A stretch of 64,000 nt of DNA from Acidovorax sp. RAC01 (lineage in GTDB: Bacteria > Pseudomonadota > Gammaproteobacteria > Burkholderiales > Burkholderiaceae_C): assembly GCF_001714725.1 (NCBI RefSeq), contig NZ_CP016447.1:3467501-3531500 (forward strand), in the 5' to 3' direction. The translations under genes and the position numbers were made by a program. Numbering within the stretch: the stretch's first letter is position 1; each line of letters opens with the position of its first letter. Below the pieces are notes generated by a model. That model did not search any database and was not told the DNA's origin. It saw nothing but the letters and a program-made list of their open reading frames with translations. Shown in pieces: positions 54,674 to 64,000 of the stretch.

Positions 54674-56746
54674 TCAGCCCTGCGCAGAGGCTGCGAAGGG
54701 CTGTCGCTCCTGCCACCAGGCCAATACCTTTTCGACGGCTTCATCAATCGTCAAATGGGAGTTGTCCAGGACCAGAGCGTCATGTGCGGGCTTCAAGGGC
54801 GCCACGCTGCGGGAGCTGTCCCGTGCGTCGCGTGCTTCCAGGTCCGCACGAAGAGCGTCGATATTAGCCGAAAAACCCTTTGAAATCAACTGTTTATGGC
54901 GGCGCTCGGCGCGGCATGCCGCGCTGGCGGTCAGGTAGACCTTGAGCGGGGCTCCAGGGAAGATCACCGTGCCCATGTCGCGGCCGTCGGCCACCAGCCC
55001 GGGCAGGCGGCGAAAGCTGTGCTGCAGGCCCACCAGCGCCTCGCGCACGGAGGGCAGAGCGGACACGCGCGAGGCGTTCATGCCGGCTTCCTCGGTGCGG
55101 ATGGCCTCGGTCACATCGTCGGCGCCCAGCAGCACGCGGCCTGCTTCAAAGCGCACCGGCAGCGTGCGTGCCATCGCAGCAATGGCACCTTCGTTTTCCG
55201 GATGGATGGCAAACCCGGCGCGGCCCGCGGCCAGGGCGGTGATACGGTACATCGCGCCCGAGTCGAGAAAGCGGTAGCCCAGCCGCTGCGCCACGGCTGC
55301 AGCTACGGTGCCCTTGCCGGACGCGGTGGGTCCGTCAATACAGATCACCGGGACAAGCTCGGGTGACACGCCCGATACCGAGAACAGTGTCTCGAAATAC
55401 TCCGGGAACGTCTTGGCCACGCACTTGGGGTCTTCGATGCGCACCGGCAGCTGCGCCGGGTTGAAGGCCGCGAGCGAAAAGCACATGGCCACGCGGTGGT
55501 CGTCGTAGGTGTGGATGCTGGCGGGCTTCCAGTCTTGCAGTGTGGCCGGCGGTGTCACGCGGATGTAATCGGCGCCTTCTTCCACCGTGGCGCCCAGCTT
55601 GCGCAGTTCGGTGGCCATGGCGGCGATGCGGTCGGTTTCCTTCACGCGCCAGCTGGCAATGTTGCGCAGTGTGGTCGTGCCTTCGGCGTAAAGCGCCATC
55701 ACCGCCAGCGTCATGGCGGCATCGGGGATGTGGTTGCAATCGAGGTCGATGGCCTTGAGCGGCCAGCCGTGCCCGGGCGCGCCGCGGCGGATGTTCAGCC
55801 AGTTGGGGCCACCGGTGATCACCGCGCCCATGGCGCGGGCCGCGTCCACAAACCGGATGTCGCCCTGGATGGAGTCAAGCCCCACACCGCGCACCGTGAT
55901 GCCGCCGGGACCCTCTGCGCTGGTTTTTGGGTCATTTTGCCCCCTGGCGCTTGTTGAAATTGCCCCGAGTGCTATGAAATAGCTAGCAGAGGATGCGTCA
56001 GCCTCCACGTGGATTTCGCCCGGCGACTGGTAACGGCTGCCCGCCGGGATGGAAAAGCGCTGCCAGTGGTCGTGCGCCACCCGGATGCCGAAGCGCTCCA
56101 GCAACTGCAGCGTGATGGCAATGTAGGGCTTGGAGATCAGCTCGCCCACGACTTCGATCTCGATGGCGCGTTGCCCCGCCGCCAGCGGCAGAGCCATGAG
56201 CAAGGCGGTGAGGAACTGGCTCGACACGTCGCCCCGCACGCGGATAGGCGCGTCGAGCAGCAGTTCCGGTACCCCGCCCGCATGCGCGATCCGCAGGGGC
56301 GGATAGCCGTCGTTGCCCAGGTAGTCGATCTGGCAGCCGAGCTGGCGCAGCGCATCCACCAGGTCACCAATGGGGCGCTCGTGCATGCGTGGCACGCCCG
56401 AGAGCTCATATTCACCACCCAGCAACGCCAGCGATGCCGTCAGCGGCCGCATGGCCGTGCCCGCGTTGCCCATGAACAGTTTGGCCGGTGCCGCCGGCTG
56501 GCCGCCGCCCAGGCCCGTGATCAGCACGGTGCTGCCGCGCTCGTCCACCGTGCAGCCGATCTGGCGCAGGCCGTCGAGCATCACGCGGGTGTCGTCTGAC
56601 GCCAGCAGATCGTGCACCGTGGTCGTGCCGTGGCTCAATGCGGCCAGCAACAGCACGCGGTTGGAGATGCTTTTGGAGCCGGGCAGGTGAACTTCGCCGC
56701 AGGCGGTCTCGAGCGCGGGAAGGTCAAGGAATGCGGTGCTGAACAT
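54674..56746 (-). CDS. aroA-cmk: fused 3-phosphoshikimate 1-carboxyvinyltransferase / cytidylate kinase
   Basis: 690 residues, one open frame. Residues 1-450 are EPSP synthase (shikimate pathway): [40 protein letters not shown] and [20 protein letters not shown]. Residues about 465-690 are CMP kinase: [20 protein letters not shown] (P-loop), [13 protein letters not shown] and [20 protein letters not shown]. In most bacteria these are separate adjacent genes; the fusion is known in Comamonadaceae and relatives. Residues about 252-274 ([20 protein letters not shown]) come from a dispersed repeat inserted in frame in a loop where other AroA proteins have only a few residues. tyrA ends 213 bp upstream and rpsA follows. 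Confidence 0.93.
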   Translation of the reverse strand: MFSTAFLDLPALETACGEVHLPGSKSISNRVLLLAALSHGTTTVHDLLASDDTRVMLDGLRQIGCTVDERGSTVLITGLGGGQPAAPAKLFMGNAGTAMRPLTASLALLGGEYELSGVPRMHERPIGDLVDALRQLGCQIDYLGNDGYPPLRIAHAGGVPELLLDAPIRVRGDVSSQFLTALLMALPLAAGQRAIEIEVVGELISKPYIAITLQLLERFGIRVAHDHWQRFSIPAGSRYQSPGEIHVEADASSASYFIALGAISTSARGQNDPKTSAEGPGGITVRGVGLDSIQGDIRFVDAARAMGAVITGGPNWLNIRRGAPGHGWPLKAIDLDCNHIPDAAMTLAVMALYAEGTTTLRNIASWRVKETDRIAAMATELRKLGATVEEGADYIRVTPPATLQDWKPASIHTYDDHRVAMCFSLAAFNPAQLPVRIEDPKCVAKTFPEYFETLFSVSGVSPELVPVICIDGPTASGKGTVAAAVAQRLGYRFLDSGAMYRITALAAGRAGFAIHPENEGAIAAMARTLPVRFEAGRVLLGADDVTEAIRTEEAGMNASRVSALPSVREALVGLQHSFRRLPGLVADGRDMGTVIFPGAPLKVYLTASAACRAERRHKQLISKGFSANIDALRADLEARDARDSSRSVAPLKPAHDALVLDNSHLTIDEAVEKVLAWWQERQPFAASAQG
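55923..55990 (-). repeat. dispersed palindromic repeat, copy F (inside aroA-cmk)
   Basis: Reverse orientation: TAGCTATTTCATAGCACTCG, then CAACAAGCGCCAGGGGGCAA and AATGACCC. It shows the same block order as copies B and A, in frame within the EPSP synthase part. Confidence 0.65.
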
Positions 56747-56959
56747 GGCGTGGATAGAGAGTCAGAGGTCGAGGGCTGAGGCGTGGATACGTCAAGGCGT
56801 CAAGGTGTCGGGGCTGGCCGGGCGGGCAGGTCGCACCCGCAGGGCGGGTGGGTGTGCGATGCCAGCGTCTGGCCCGTGTGTTCTCAAAGCCGCAGACGCG
56901 CCACCCACCGCGCCGGATGCTGGCTTGTAGCGCCGCTGGCAAGCACGGCCACCCGTCAG

Positions 56960-57844
56960 TCAGCGCAGCTTGGAAGTACGCTGCGCGCCCATGCGCCAGT
57001 GGGTGCGGGTCTCGCTGGCAAGCGTCAGCATGTCTTCCAGGGCCTGGGCATTGCCCTTTTCCATGGCCTGTTCGATGTTCTGGAGCGCCTGCTGGAACAA
57101 TTTGGACTGGGCAATCAGCTCTTCGCGATTGGCCAGCAGGATGTCGCGCCAGACCTTGGGGTCACTGGCGGCGATGCGTGTGAAATCTCGAAATCCGGGC
57201 CCCGCCAGCGACAGGAAATCGTCACCCTCAGGCTGGCCCGTGATGCTGTTCATCATCGCGAACGCCAGCAGGTGAGGCAGGTGGCTCACAGCCGCAAACG
57301 CCGCATCGTGCGATTCGGGCGACATGCTCGACACACGGCTGCCCAGCGCTGTCCAGATTTCCTGGGCTTTGTGCAATTGAGTGGTGTACGTGCGCTCGGT
57401 AGGTGTCAGGATCACCTGGCGGCCGCTGTAGAGGTCTGCCTCGGCATGCTCCACCCCCGACACCTCTCGGCCCGTGATCGGGTGGGCGGGCACGAACGAG
57501 CCCACCTGGTCGCGCAGCGCGCGTTGCGCTGCCTGCACCACATCCGCCTTGGTGGATCCCACGTCCATGATCAGCATCTGCGGCGTGACCAGGTGCTTGA
57601 TCGCCTTGAGCGTCGCTTCGGTTGCAGACACCGGCACTGCGATCAGCACCACATCGGCACCGGCCACGGCCAGCAGCGCCGAAGGGGCTTCGACGTCGAT
57701 CACGCCCATCTGCCGGGCGCGGTCGGTGGTCGAGGGCGACTTGCTGTAGCCGACCACGCGCTTGACCAGGCCGGCCTTCTTCATCGCCAGGGCGAACGAT
57801 CCGCCCATCAGTCCACAGCCTATGAGTCCGAGTTGTTCAAACAT
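56960..57844 (-). CDS. tyrA: prephenate/arogenate dehydrogenase
   Basis: 294 residues. NAD(P)-binding start FEQLGLIGCGLMGGSFALAM; the conserved substrate region is PAHPITGREVSGVEHAEADL, with the catalytic His candidate in AFAAVSHLPHLLAFAM. Tyrosine branch: oxidative decarboxylation to 4-hydroxyphenylpyruvate. Starts 9 bp after the pheA stop. hisC, which separates pheA and tyrA in Burkholderia and Ralstonia, is absent here. Confidence 0.93.
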   Translation of the reverse strand: MFEQLGLIGCGLMGGSFALAMKKAGLVKRVVGYSKSPSTTDRARQMGVIDVEAPSALLAVAGADVVLIAVPVSATEATLKAIKHLVTPQMLIMDVGSTKADVVQAAQRALRDQVGSFVPAHPITGREVSGVEHAEADLYSGRQVILTPTERTYTTQLHKAQEIWTALGSRVSSMSPESHDAAFAAVSHLPHLLAFAMMNSITGQPEGDDFLSLAGPGFRDFTRIAASDPKVWRDILLANREELIAQSKLFQQALQNIEQAMEKGNAQALEDMLTLASETRTHWRMGAQRTSKLR

Positions 57845-57853
57845 GCACGCTCC

Positions 57854-58951
57854 TCAGGACGAGACGGGGTAGGTCCCGAGGACTTTGTAGAACGCGCACA
57901 GGCTGCGCAGTTCTTCCAGCGCGCGCGCCACATGGGGCTGCGCGGGGTGGCCGTCCAGGTCGATGTAGAAGTAGTATTCCCACTGGCCCGTGCGGGCAGG
58001 GCGCGACTCAAACCGCGTCATCGACACACCGTGCGTCTTGAGCGGCACCAGCAGGTCGTGTACGGCCCCAGGGCGGTTAGGCACCGAGACCACCAGGCTG
58101 GTGCAATCCTTGCCGGACGGCGGAGGTGTTTGCAGCGTGTGCGGCAGGCAGATGATGGCAAAACGTGTGCGGTTGTACGCATCGTCCTGGATGGCGTGCG
58201 AGACGATGTGCAGGCCAAACTGCGTGGCGGCACGCTCGCTGGAGAGCGCTGCCCAGACCGGGTTGGTGGTGGCGAGCCGCGCGCCTTCGGCATTGCTGGA
58301 GACCGGGCGGCGCTCGGCATGCGGCAGGTGCTTGGACAACCAGGCCTGGCACTGCGCCAGCGCCTGGGGGTGGGCCAGCACGGCTTCGATGCCGTCGAGC
58401 GAATTGCTGGTGCGCAGCAGGTTGTGGCGCACCAGCAGGCTGACTTCGCCCACCACATGTGTGGGGGTGTGCAGGAACAGGTCCAGCGAGCGTGTGACCA
58501 CGCCTTCGGTGGAGTTTTCGACGCCCACCACGCCGTACTGCGCGCTGCCCGCAGCCGTGGCGTGAAACACCTCGTCGAAGTTGGCGCAGTACATCAGGTC
58601 TGCCGCGCCGCCAAAGAACTCGATGGCGGCCTGTTCGCAAAACGTGCCTTCCGGGCCCAGAACGGCCACGCGCTGCGGGGATTCAAGCGCCAGGCACGCC
58701 GACATGATTTCGCGCCAGATGGCAGCCACATGCGCCCCTTTGAGGGGACCTGGGTTGGCGGTCTGGATTTTTTCGATGACCTGGGCCACGCGGTCAGGCC
58801 GGAAGAACGGCGTGCCTTCGCGCTTCTTGACCTCGCCCACCTTCTCGGCCACCAGCGCCCGCTGGTTGAGCAGCGTGAGCAGTTGCTGGTCGAGGCTGTC
58901 GATCTGCACGCGCAAGGTGGCGAGATCGGGGGAGGCTTGCGGATTGTTCAT
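57854..58951 (-). CDS. pheA: chorismate mutase / prephenate dehydratase (P protein)
   Basis: 365 residues. An N-terminal AroQ-type chorismate mutase helix bundle (LRVQIDSLDQQLLTLLNQRA; KREGTPFFRPDRVAQVIEKI), then prephenate dehydratase (VAVLGPEGTFCEQAAIEFFG; GVVGVENSTEGVVTRSLDLF), then a C-terminal ACT domain (SLVVSVPNRPGAVHDLLVPL; FESRPARTGQWEYYFYIDLD) for phenylalanine feedback. Between serC (64 bp upstream) and tyrA. Confidence 0.95.
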   Translation of the reverse strand: MNNPQASPDLATLRVQIDSLDQQLLTLLNQRALVAEKVGEVKKREGTPFFRPDRVAQVIEKIQTANPGPLKGAHVAAIWREIMSACLALESPQRVAVLGPEGTFCEQAAIEFFGGAADLMYCANFDEVFHATAAGSAQYGVVGVENSTEGVVTRSLDLFLHTPTHVVGEVSLLVRHNLLRTSNSLDGIEAVLAHPQALAQCQAWLSKHLPHAERRPVSSNAEGARLATTNPVWAALSSERAATQFGLHIVSHAIQDDAYNRTRFAIICLPHTLQTPPPSGKDCTSLVVSVPNRPGAVHDLLVPLKTHGVSMTRFESRPARTGQWEYYFYIDLDGHPAQPHVARALEELRSLCAFYKVLGTYPVSS

Positions 58952-59015
58952 GAAATGGGGCGTGTTCTTGTGTCTGCGCGCGGCCGTGTGTCAGGCATTT
59001 TTCTTCAGGGATTTC

Positions 59016-60125
59016 TCAGGCGCGCCGTTGCTCAAATTCTCGCATGTAGTCCACCAGCGCCTGCACCCCTTCCATCGGCATGGCGTTGTAGATGCTGGCG
59101 CGCATTCCGCCCACCGACTTGTGGCCCTTGAGCTGAAGCAAGCCGCGTTCTTTGGCGCCGGCCAGGAAGGCTTCGTTGCGGCTCTCGTCGCGCAGGAAGA
59201 ACGGCACGTTCATCCGCGAGCGACAAGGCACGGCAACCTTGTTCACATACAGGCCGGAGCTGTCGATGGCGTTGTAGAGCAGGGCGGCCTTGGCGGCATT
59301 GCGCGCCTCCATGGCGGCCACACCGGTCAGGGTGCCTTCGGCCTGGCGCTTGAGCCATTGGAAGGTCAGCCCGGCGATGTAGATGCTCCAGGTGGGCGGC
59401 GTGTTGTACATCGACTGGTTGTCGGCCACCGTTTTGTAGTCGAACGCGCTGGGGCAGATCGGCAGTGCATGCCCGAGCAGGTCTTCGCGGACCACAACCA
59501 GGGTGAGCCCGGCGGGGCCGAGGTTTTTCTGGGCACCGCCAAACGCAAGCCCGACGCGCGACCAGTCGACGCTGCGCGATGCGACATGCGACGAAAAATC
59601 GATCACCAGGGGAGCGTCGCTGCCCAGGGCCTTCAGATCTGGTAGTTCCTGAAACTCCACACCATGAATGGTTTCGTTGCTGCAGATGTGCACATAGCTG
59701 GCGCCGCGGCTCAGGTTCCAGGCGGCGGGGTCGGGCAGGGTGCAGAAGCCCGAGGCTTCGCCGGACGCGGCAGTATTCGCCTCGGATGCGTACTTGCGCG
59801 CTTCCTTCAGCGACTTCTGACTCCAGCTGCCCGTCACAACAAAGTCGACCACGCCCGCGCGAGACAGGTTCATGGGAACGATGGCGTTTTCGGCCAGGCC
59901 ACCGCCCTGCATGAACAGGATCTTGAAATTGGAAGGAATCGCCAGCAGTTCCCTCAGGTCGGCCTCGGCCTGCTCACAGATCGAGATGAACTCCTTGCCG
60001 CGGTGGCTCATCTCCATCACGCCCATGCCACTGCCGTTCCAGTCGAGCATCTGGGCCGCGGCTTGCTGAAGCACCTCGACAGGGATGGCTGCTGGACCGG
60101 CGGAGAAGTTGTAGGGGCGGTTCAT
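59016..60125 (-). CDS. serC: phosphoserine aminotransferase
   Basis: 369 residues, PLP enzyme of serine and pyridoxine synthesis. Starts [20 protein letters not shown]; the PLP Lys region is [20 protein letters not shown] and the C-terminal block [20 protein letters not shown]. The ATG (60125) lies at the AAAATG end of dispersed repeat copy B, with no strong ribosome site because the repeat fills the leader. Followed by pheA. Confidence 0.96.
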   Translation of the reverse strand: MNRPYNFSAGPAAIPVEVLQQAAAQMLDWNGSGMGVMEMSHRGKEFISICEQAEADLRELLAIPSNFKILFMQGGGLAENAIVPMNLSRAGVVDFVVTGSWSQKSLKEARKYASEANTAASGEASGFCTLPDPAAWNLSRGASYVHICSNETIHGVEFQELPDLKALGSDAPLVIDFSSHVASRSVDWSRVGLAFGGAQKNLGPAGLTLVVVREDLLGHALPICPSAFDYKTVADNQSMYNTPPTWSIYIAGLTFQWLKRQAEGTLTGVAAMEARNAAKAALLYNAIDSSGLYVNKVAVPCRSRMNVPFFLRDESRNEAFLAGAKERGLLQLKGHKSVGGMRASIYNAMPMEGVQALVDYMREFEQRRA

Positions 60126-60190
60126 TTTGAGTGAAATAGGGCTCTAGCGCTTGATTTATATGCGCCGTTTGCTATTGTTATTATAGCATC
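60123..60190 (-). repeat. dispersed palindromic repeat, copy B (reaches serC start)
   Basis: Reverse orientation: GATGCTATAATAACAATAGC, then GGCGCATATAAATCAAGCGC, TAGAGCCCTATTTC and an AAAATG end whose ATG is the serC start codon. The clearest full-length copy. Confidence 0.65.
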
Positions 60191-60264
60191 TCGTGCGGGT
60201 TAACCGCCCGCTACTTTGGGACGCGCGGTGCGCACCGGGCAAGCCCGGGCGGCACCGCCCGGCC

Positions 60265-62934
60265 TCAGACCTCGGGCGTTTGCGGTGGCGCAGAATCAGA
60301 GGCGCCGCCATCGCCGTCCGCGGCATCCGTGTCAGCCAGGTCCGCAGGATTCGCATCGTTTTCAACAATACGCTGCAGACCGCTGAGCTTGGCGCCTTCG
60401 TCCAGCGCGATGAGTGTGACGCCCTGCGTGGCCCGGCCCAGTTCACGGATCTCGGACACTCGGGTGCGCACCAGCACGCCCTTGTCGGTGATCAGCATGA
60501 TTTCGTCATCGGCGTGCACCAGCGTGGCGGCAACCACCTTGCCGTTGCGCTCGCTCTGCTGGATAGCGATCATCCCCTTGGTGCCCCGGCCGTGGCGGGT
60601 GTATTCGACAATGCCTGTGCGCTTGCCGTAGCCGTTTTCGGTGGCCGTGAGCACGCTTTGCGTTTCGTCTTCAGCCACCAGCATAGCGATCACGCTCTGG
60701 CCGTCTTCCAGGGTCATGCCGCGCACACCGCGGGCCTGGCGGCCCAGGGGGCGCACGTCGTTCTCGTCAAAGCGCACGGCTTTGCCGCCGTCACTGAACA
60801 GCATCACGTCGTGCTTGCCATCGGTGAGCGCCGCGCCGATCAGGTAGTCGCCATCGTCCAGGTTCACGGCAATGATGCCGCCCTTGCGCGGGTTGCTGAA
60901 TTCGTCCAGCGCCGTTTTCTTGACGGTGCCCATGCTGGTCGCCATGAACACATATCGGTCGGCCGGGAAGGTACGCATGTCGCCGGTGAGGGCCAGTACC
61001 ACGTTGATCTTCTCGCCCTCTTGCAGCGGGAACATGTTGACGATAGGGCGCCCACGCGAGCCGCGCGAGCCGGCCGGCACTTCCCACACCTTGAGCCAGT
61101 ACAGCCGACCGCGGTTGGAGAAGCACAGGATGTAGTCATGCGTGTTGGCGATGAAGAGCTGGTCGATCCAGTCGTCTTCCTTCGTCGCCGTGGCCTGCTT
61201 GCCGCGTCCGCCGCGCTTTTGCGCGCGGTACTCGTTGAGCGGCTGGCTCTTGATGTACCCAGTGTGGCTGAGTGTGACCACCATGTCGGTGGGCGTGATT
61301 AGGTCCTCGGTGGAGAGATCCTGCGCGCTGTATTCAACGATGCTGCGGCGGGCACCCAGCTTGTGCTGGCCAAACTCGCTCTTGATGGAAGTGAGTTCGT
61401 CGCCAATGATGACCGAAACGCGCTCGGGCTTGGCCAGGATGTCGAGCAGGTCTTCGATGACCGACATGACCTCCTTGTATTCGGCAACGATCTTGTCCTG
61501 CTCCAGGCCTGTCAGGCGCTGCAGGCGCATCTGCAGGATTTCCTGCGCCTGCGTTTCTGACAGGCGGTACAGGCCGTCCTGGCCCATGCCCAGTTCCTTT
61601 TCGAGGCCGTCGGGGCGGTAGTCGTCGGCGTTGACCACACCGCCATCGGCGCGGGTGCGGGTCAGCATCTCGCGCACCAGCTTGCTGTCCCACGAGCGGG
61701 TCATCAGCTCGGCCTTGGCCACTGGCGGCGTGGGCGCGTTGCGGATGATGGCAATGAAGTCGTCGATGTTGGCCAGCGCCACCGCCAGGCCTTCCAGCAC
61801 GTGGCCGCGGTCGCGCGCCTTGCGCAGCTCGAACACCGTGCGGCGGGTGACCACCTCGCGGCGGTGCTGCAAAAAGACGCTGATCAGGTCCTTGAGGTTG
61901 CACAGGCGTGGCTGACCGTCGATCAGCGCCACCATGTTCATGCCGAACGTGTCCTGCAGCTGCGTCTGCTTGTACAGGTTGTTGAGCACCACCTCGGGTA
62001 CTTCGCCGCGCTTGAGCTCGATGACCAGTCGCATGCCCGACTTGTCGGACTCATCCTGGATGTGGCTAATGCCCTCGATCTTTTTTTCGTGCACCAGCTC
62101 GGCCATGCGCTCCTGCAGCGTCTTCTTGTTGACCTGGTAGGGCAGCTCGTCCACGATGATCGCCTGGCGCTGGCCGCGGTCGATGTCCTCAAAGTGGCAT
62201 TTGGCACGCATCACCACCTTGCCGCGACCGGTACGGTAGCCATCCTTCACGCCATTGATGCCGTAGATGATGCCGGCCGTGGGAAAGTCCGGCGCCGGGA
62301 TGATCTCCATCAGGTCGTCGATGGAAGTGTCTGGATTGCGCAGCATGTGCAGGCAGGCGTCCACCACCTCATTGAGGTTGTGCGGCGGAATGTTGGTAGC
62401 CATGCCTACCGCGATACCGGCCGACCCGTTGACCAGCAGGTTGGGGAGCTTGCTGGGCAGTACCAGCGGCTCCTTTTCGCTACCGTCGTAATTGGGGCCG
62501 AAGTCGACGGTTTCCTTGTCGATGTCGCCCAGCATTTCATGGGCGATCTTGGCAAGGCGGATTTCGGTGTAGCGCATGGCGGCGGCGTTGTCGCCGTCCA
62601 CCGAGCCGAAATTGCCCTGACCATCCACCAGCATGTGGCGCAGTGAGAAATCCTGCGCCATCCGCACGATGGTGTCATACACGGCCGAGTCGCCGTGCGG
62701 GTGATATTTACCGATCACATCGCCAACGATACGGGCCGATTTCTTGTAGGGCCGGTTCCAGTCGTTATTGAGTTCGTGCATCGCAAAAAGCACGCGGCGA
62801 TGCACAGGTTTGAGGCCATCGCGCGCATCAGGCAGGGCCCGTCCGACGATCACGCTCATCGCATAATCGAGGTAACTGCGCCTCATCTCTTCTTCAAGAC
62901 TGATGGGCAAGGTTTCTTTGGCGAACTGGGTCAT
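60265..62934 (-). CDS. gyrA: DNA gyrase subunit A
   Basis: 889 residues. It introduces negative supercoils with GyrB. The quinolone region is [20 protein letters not shown] with S83 and D87 at the same numbers as in E. coli, so no common quinolone-resistance change. The active-site Tyr is in [12 protein letters not shown]. The C-terminal part contains the GyrA-box-like [18 protein letters not shown] and six-blade repeats, ending in an acidic tail ([15 protein letters not shown]). Divergent from ompA; serC follows. Confidence 0.97.
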   Translation of the reverse strand: MTQFAKETLPISLEEEMRRSYLDYAMSVIVGRALPDARDGLKPVHRRVLFAMHELNNDWNRPYKKSARIVGDVIGKYHPHGDSAVYDTIVRMAQDFSLRHMLVDGQGNFGSVDGDNAAAMRYTEIRLAKIAHEMLGDIDKETVDFGPNYDGSEKEPLVLPSKLPNLLVNGSAGIAVGMATNIPPHNLNEVVDACLHMLRNPDTSIDDLMEIIPAPDFPTAGIIYGINGVKDGYRTGRGKVVMRAKCHFEDIDRGQRQAIIVDELPYQVNKKTLQERMAELVHEKKIEGISHIQDESDKSGMRLVIELKRGEVPEVVLNNLYKQTQLQDTFGMNMVALIDGQPRLCNLKDLISVFLQHRREVVTRRTVFELRKARDRGHVLEGLAVALANIDDFIAIIRNAPTPPVAKAELMTRSWDSKLVREMLTRTRADGGVVNADDYRPDGLEKELGMGQDGLYRLSETQAQEILQMRLQRLTGLEQDKIVAEYKEVMSVIEDLLDILAKPERVSVIIGDELTSIKSEFGQHKLGARRSIVEYSAQDLSTEDLITPTDMVVTLSHTGYIKSQPLNEYRAQKRGGRGKQATATKEDDWIDQLFIANTHDYILCFSNRGRLYWLKVWEVPAGSRGSRGRPIVNMFPLQEGEKINVVLALTGDMRTFPADRYVFMATSMGTVKKTALDEFSNPRKGGIIAVNLDDGDYLIGAALTDGKHDVMLFSDGGKAVRFDENDVRPLGRQARGVRGMTLEDGQSVIAMLVAEDETQSVLTATENGYGKRTGIVEYTRHGRGTKGMIAIQQSERNGKVVAATLVHADDEIMLITDKGVLVRTRVSEIRELGRATQGVTLIALDEGAKLSGLQRIVENDANPADLADTDAADGDGGASDSAPPQTPEV

Positions 62935-63120
62935 CGGGGACTTGGTATGCGGCGAGGGATAGCCATTTTAGGGCTAAGACTGTGTAGCGATAGCGCAACA
63001 TATCGAAGCAAAACGGGTTTTGTCCTACGGTGCCCGGAGCTGTCCCCCCGCTGTTGCCCTGTTACGTATGGCACAATCGTTTGAACGCTTTGGGTGATGG
63101 TCACCCCCAGCGTCCTGATT

Positions 63121-63142
63121 CGCAGCGCGGCTGCGGCTTTTT
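63121..63142 (+). promoter_or_regulatory. small hairpin with T run in the ompA leader
   Basis: CGCAGC-GCG-GCTGCG followed by GCTTTTT, ending about 17 nt before the ompA ATG and just ahead of its GAGGAG ribosome site. Could attenuate transcription or protect the mRNA; the short stem makes this tentative. Confidence 0.3.
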
Positions 63143-63158
63143 CCCCAAGAGGAGAACC

Positions 63159-63803
63159 ATGAAGAAACTGAACAAAGTGGCGATGTTGTTTGCCTCTGCA
63201 GCGCTCGCAACCGCCGCAGGCGCTCAAACCGTTGACAACTGGACGAACGCTTCGGGCGTGGTCTGGAAAAACGGCACCAACGAATACTGCTGGCGCGATG
63301 CCAACTGGACGCCTGCAACGGCTGCTCCAGGCTGCGACGGCGCTATCGCTGCTGCCCCAGCTCCTGCCGCTGCTCCAGCACCTGCTGCCGCTCCAGCACC
63401 CGCTGCCGCTCCAGCCCCCGCTGCTGCTCCAGCACCTGCAGTTGCCACCAAGGTAACTTACGCTGCTGACGCATTCTTCGACTTCGACAAGTCGGTTCTC
63501 AAGGCTGAAGGCCGCGCCAAGCTCGACGACTTGGTCTCCAAGGTCAAGGGCATCAATCTGGAAGTCATCATCGCCGTGGGTCACACCGACTCCGTGGGTT
63601 CCGATGCCTACAACCAGAAGCTGTCGGTTCGCCGTTCCGAAGCCGTGAAGGCTTATCTGGTGTCCAAGGGCATCGAAAAGAACCGCGTGTACACCGAAGG
63701 CAAGGGCGAAAAGCAGCCAGTGGCTGACAACAAGACTTCCGAAGGCCGCGCCAAGAACCGTCGCGTGGAAATCGAAGTGGTTGGCACCCGCGCCGCCAAG
63801 TAA
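63159..63803 (+). CDS. OmpA-family outer-membrane protein
   Basis: 214 residues from ATG 63159 behind GAGGAG. Signal peptide KKLNKVAMLFASAALATAAG, a short N-terminal part with two Cys (EYCWRDANW, APGCDG), an Ala-Pro linker of about 40 residues built on a PAPAAA unit, and a C-terminal OmpA peptidoglycan-binding domain (DAFFDFDKSVLKAEGRAKLD; VGHTDSVGSDAYNQKLSVRR; NRRVEIEVVG). No eight-strand barrel. Anchors the outer membrane to the wall. Ends with a strong terminator; ubiG follows. Confidence 0.93.
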   Translation: MKKLNKVAMLFASAALATAAGAQTVDNWTNASGVVWKNGTNEYCWRDANWTPATAAPGCDGAIAAAPAPAAAPAPAAAPAPAAAPAPAAAPAPAVATKVTYAADAFFDFDKSVLKAEGRAKLDDLVSKVKGINLEVIIAVGHTDSVGSDAYNQKLSVRRSEAVKAYLVSKGIEKNRVYTEGKGEKQPVADNKTSEGRAKNRRVEIEVVGTRAAK

Positions 63804-63820
63804 TCTCCGGATTGCTTCAC

Positions 63821-63848
63821 AAAAAAGCCCCGGCAACGGGGCTTTTTT
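63821..63848 (+). terminator. Rho-independent terminator after ompA
   Basis: AAAAAAGCCCCG-GCAA-CGGGGCTTTTTT, a perfect stem with T run, 18 nt past the ompA stop. It would work in both directions. Confidence 0.92.
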
Positions 63849-63896
63849 GCGTCTGGGTCCTCCGTGGGGTTGTCTGCCTTCGGGCAAAATCACCGG

Positions 63897-64000
63897 ATGA
63901 GTGAAACAGTCAACGCGGATCCGGCGGAACTCGCCAAATTCTCCGAACTCGCCCACCGCTGGTGGGACCCCGACAGCGAGTTCAAACCGTTGCATCAGAT
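63897..64000 (+). CDS. ubiG: ubiquinone biosynthesis O-methyltransferase, 5' part only
   Basis: The first 34 codons, cut by the window end: [20 protein letters not shown] then [14 protein letters not shown], the conserved UbiG N-terminus ([17 protein letters not shown]). The methyltransferase core lies outside. gyrA-ompA-ubiG is the normal order in this family. Confidence 0.88.
   Translation, partial: MSETVNADPAELAKFSELAHRWWDPDSEFKPLHQ

Noticed and set aside
60243..60264. Terminator at the gyrA stop (CCGGGCGG/CCGCCCGG stem)
   Set aside because: Stable stem, but only a 2-nt loop and no T run, and it abuts the stop codon; too weak to list.
63350..63450. Tandem DNA repeat as CRISPR-like array
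   Set aside because: It is the Ala-Pro linker of the OmpA-family gene; the units are adjacent, without spacers. No CRISPR array was seen in the window.

Overview
The window is high-GC, densely packed DNA from a betaproteobacterium, most likely a Comamonadaceae member close to Acidovorax. The basis is the gene order ubiG - ompA - gyrA - serC - pheA - tyrA - aroA/cmk fusion - rpsA - ihfB at the right end, several protein types usual in that family (Bug-type binding protein, BktB thiolase, TRAP dctPQM), and a dispersed palindromic repeat that I associate with these genomes. All names come from reading the translations; no database search was possible.

Left part (1-13.8 kb): trhO, a decayed HD-GYP relic, then a visibly less GC-rich module. 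It holds a porin facing a response regulator/sensor kinase pair that is translationally coupled to an ABC ATPase, followed by an AfuA-type binding protein, a fused double permease, a second ATPase, an orphan PhnD-like binding protein and a chemoreceptor. Together these look like one sensing, uptake and chemotaxis unit, probably for a phosphorylated or phosphonate-like solute.

13.8-17.4 kb: an ampR-type regulator is split within its helix-turn-helix by an IS5-family-like element. Its divergent class A beta-lactamase gene is intact. 17.5-43 kb is chromosomal housekeeping and accessory metabolism: argA, hrpA, a small-molecule kinase, an acyl-CoA ligase, PilZ, a 2OG dioxygenase, a universal stress protein behind an FNR-type box, a TPR-methyltransferase, Bug protein, bktB, an SDR, an RluA-type enzyme, a hybrid kinase, a nitroreductase, an MFS pump with a MerR operator and regulator, FKBP, and a SoxC/cytochrome c pair beside a Crp-like regulator.

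43-52 kb: a minus-strand run dctP-dctQ-dctM, tandem glycine riboswitch, gcvT-gcvH-gcvP, crp-like. The riboswitch begins about 12 nt after the dctM stop. An Lrp/AsnC regulator diverges from dctP. 52-64 kb: ihfB, rpsA, the aromatic amino acid and serine block, gyrA, ompA and the first codons of ubiG.

Nine copies of a roughly 65-70 bp palindromic repeat lie across the window. Two sit in frame inside conserved genes (hrpA and aroA/cmk), one provides the stop codon of an rluA-type gene and one reaches the serC start codon.
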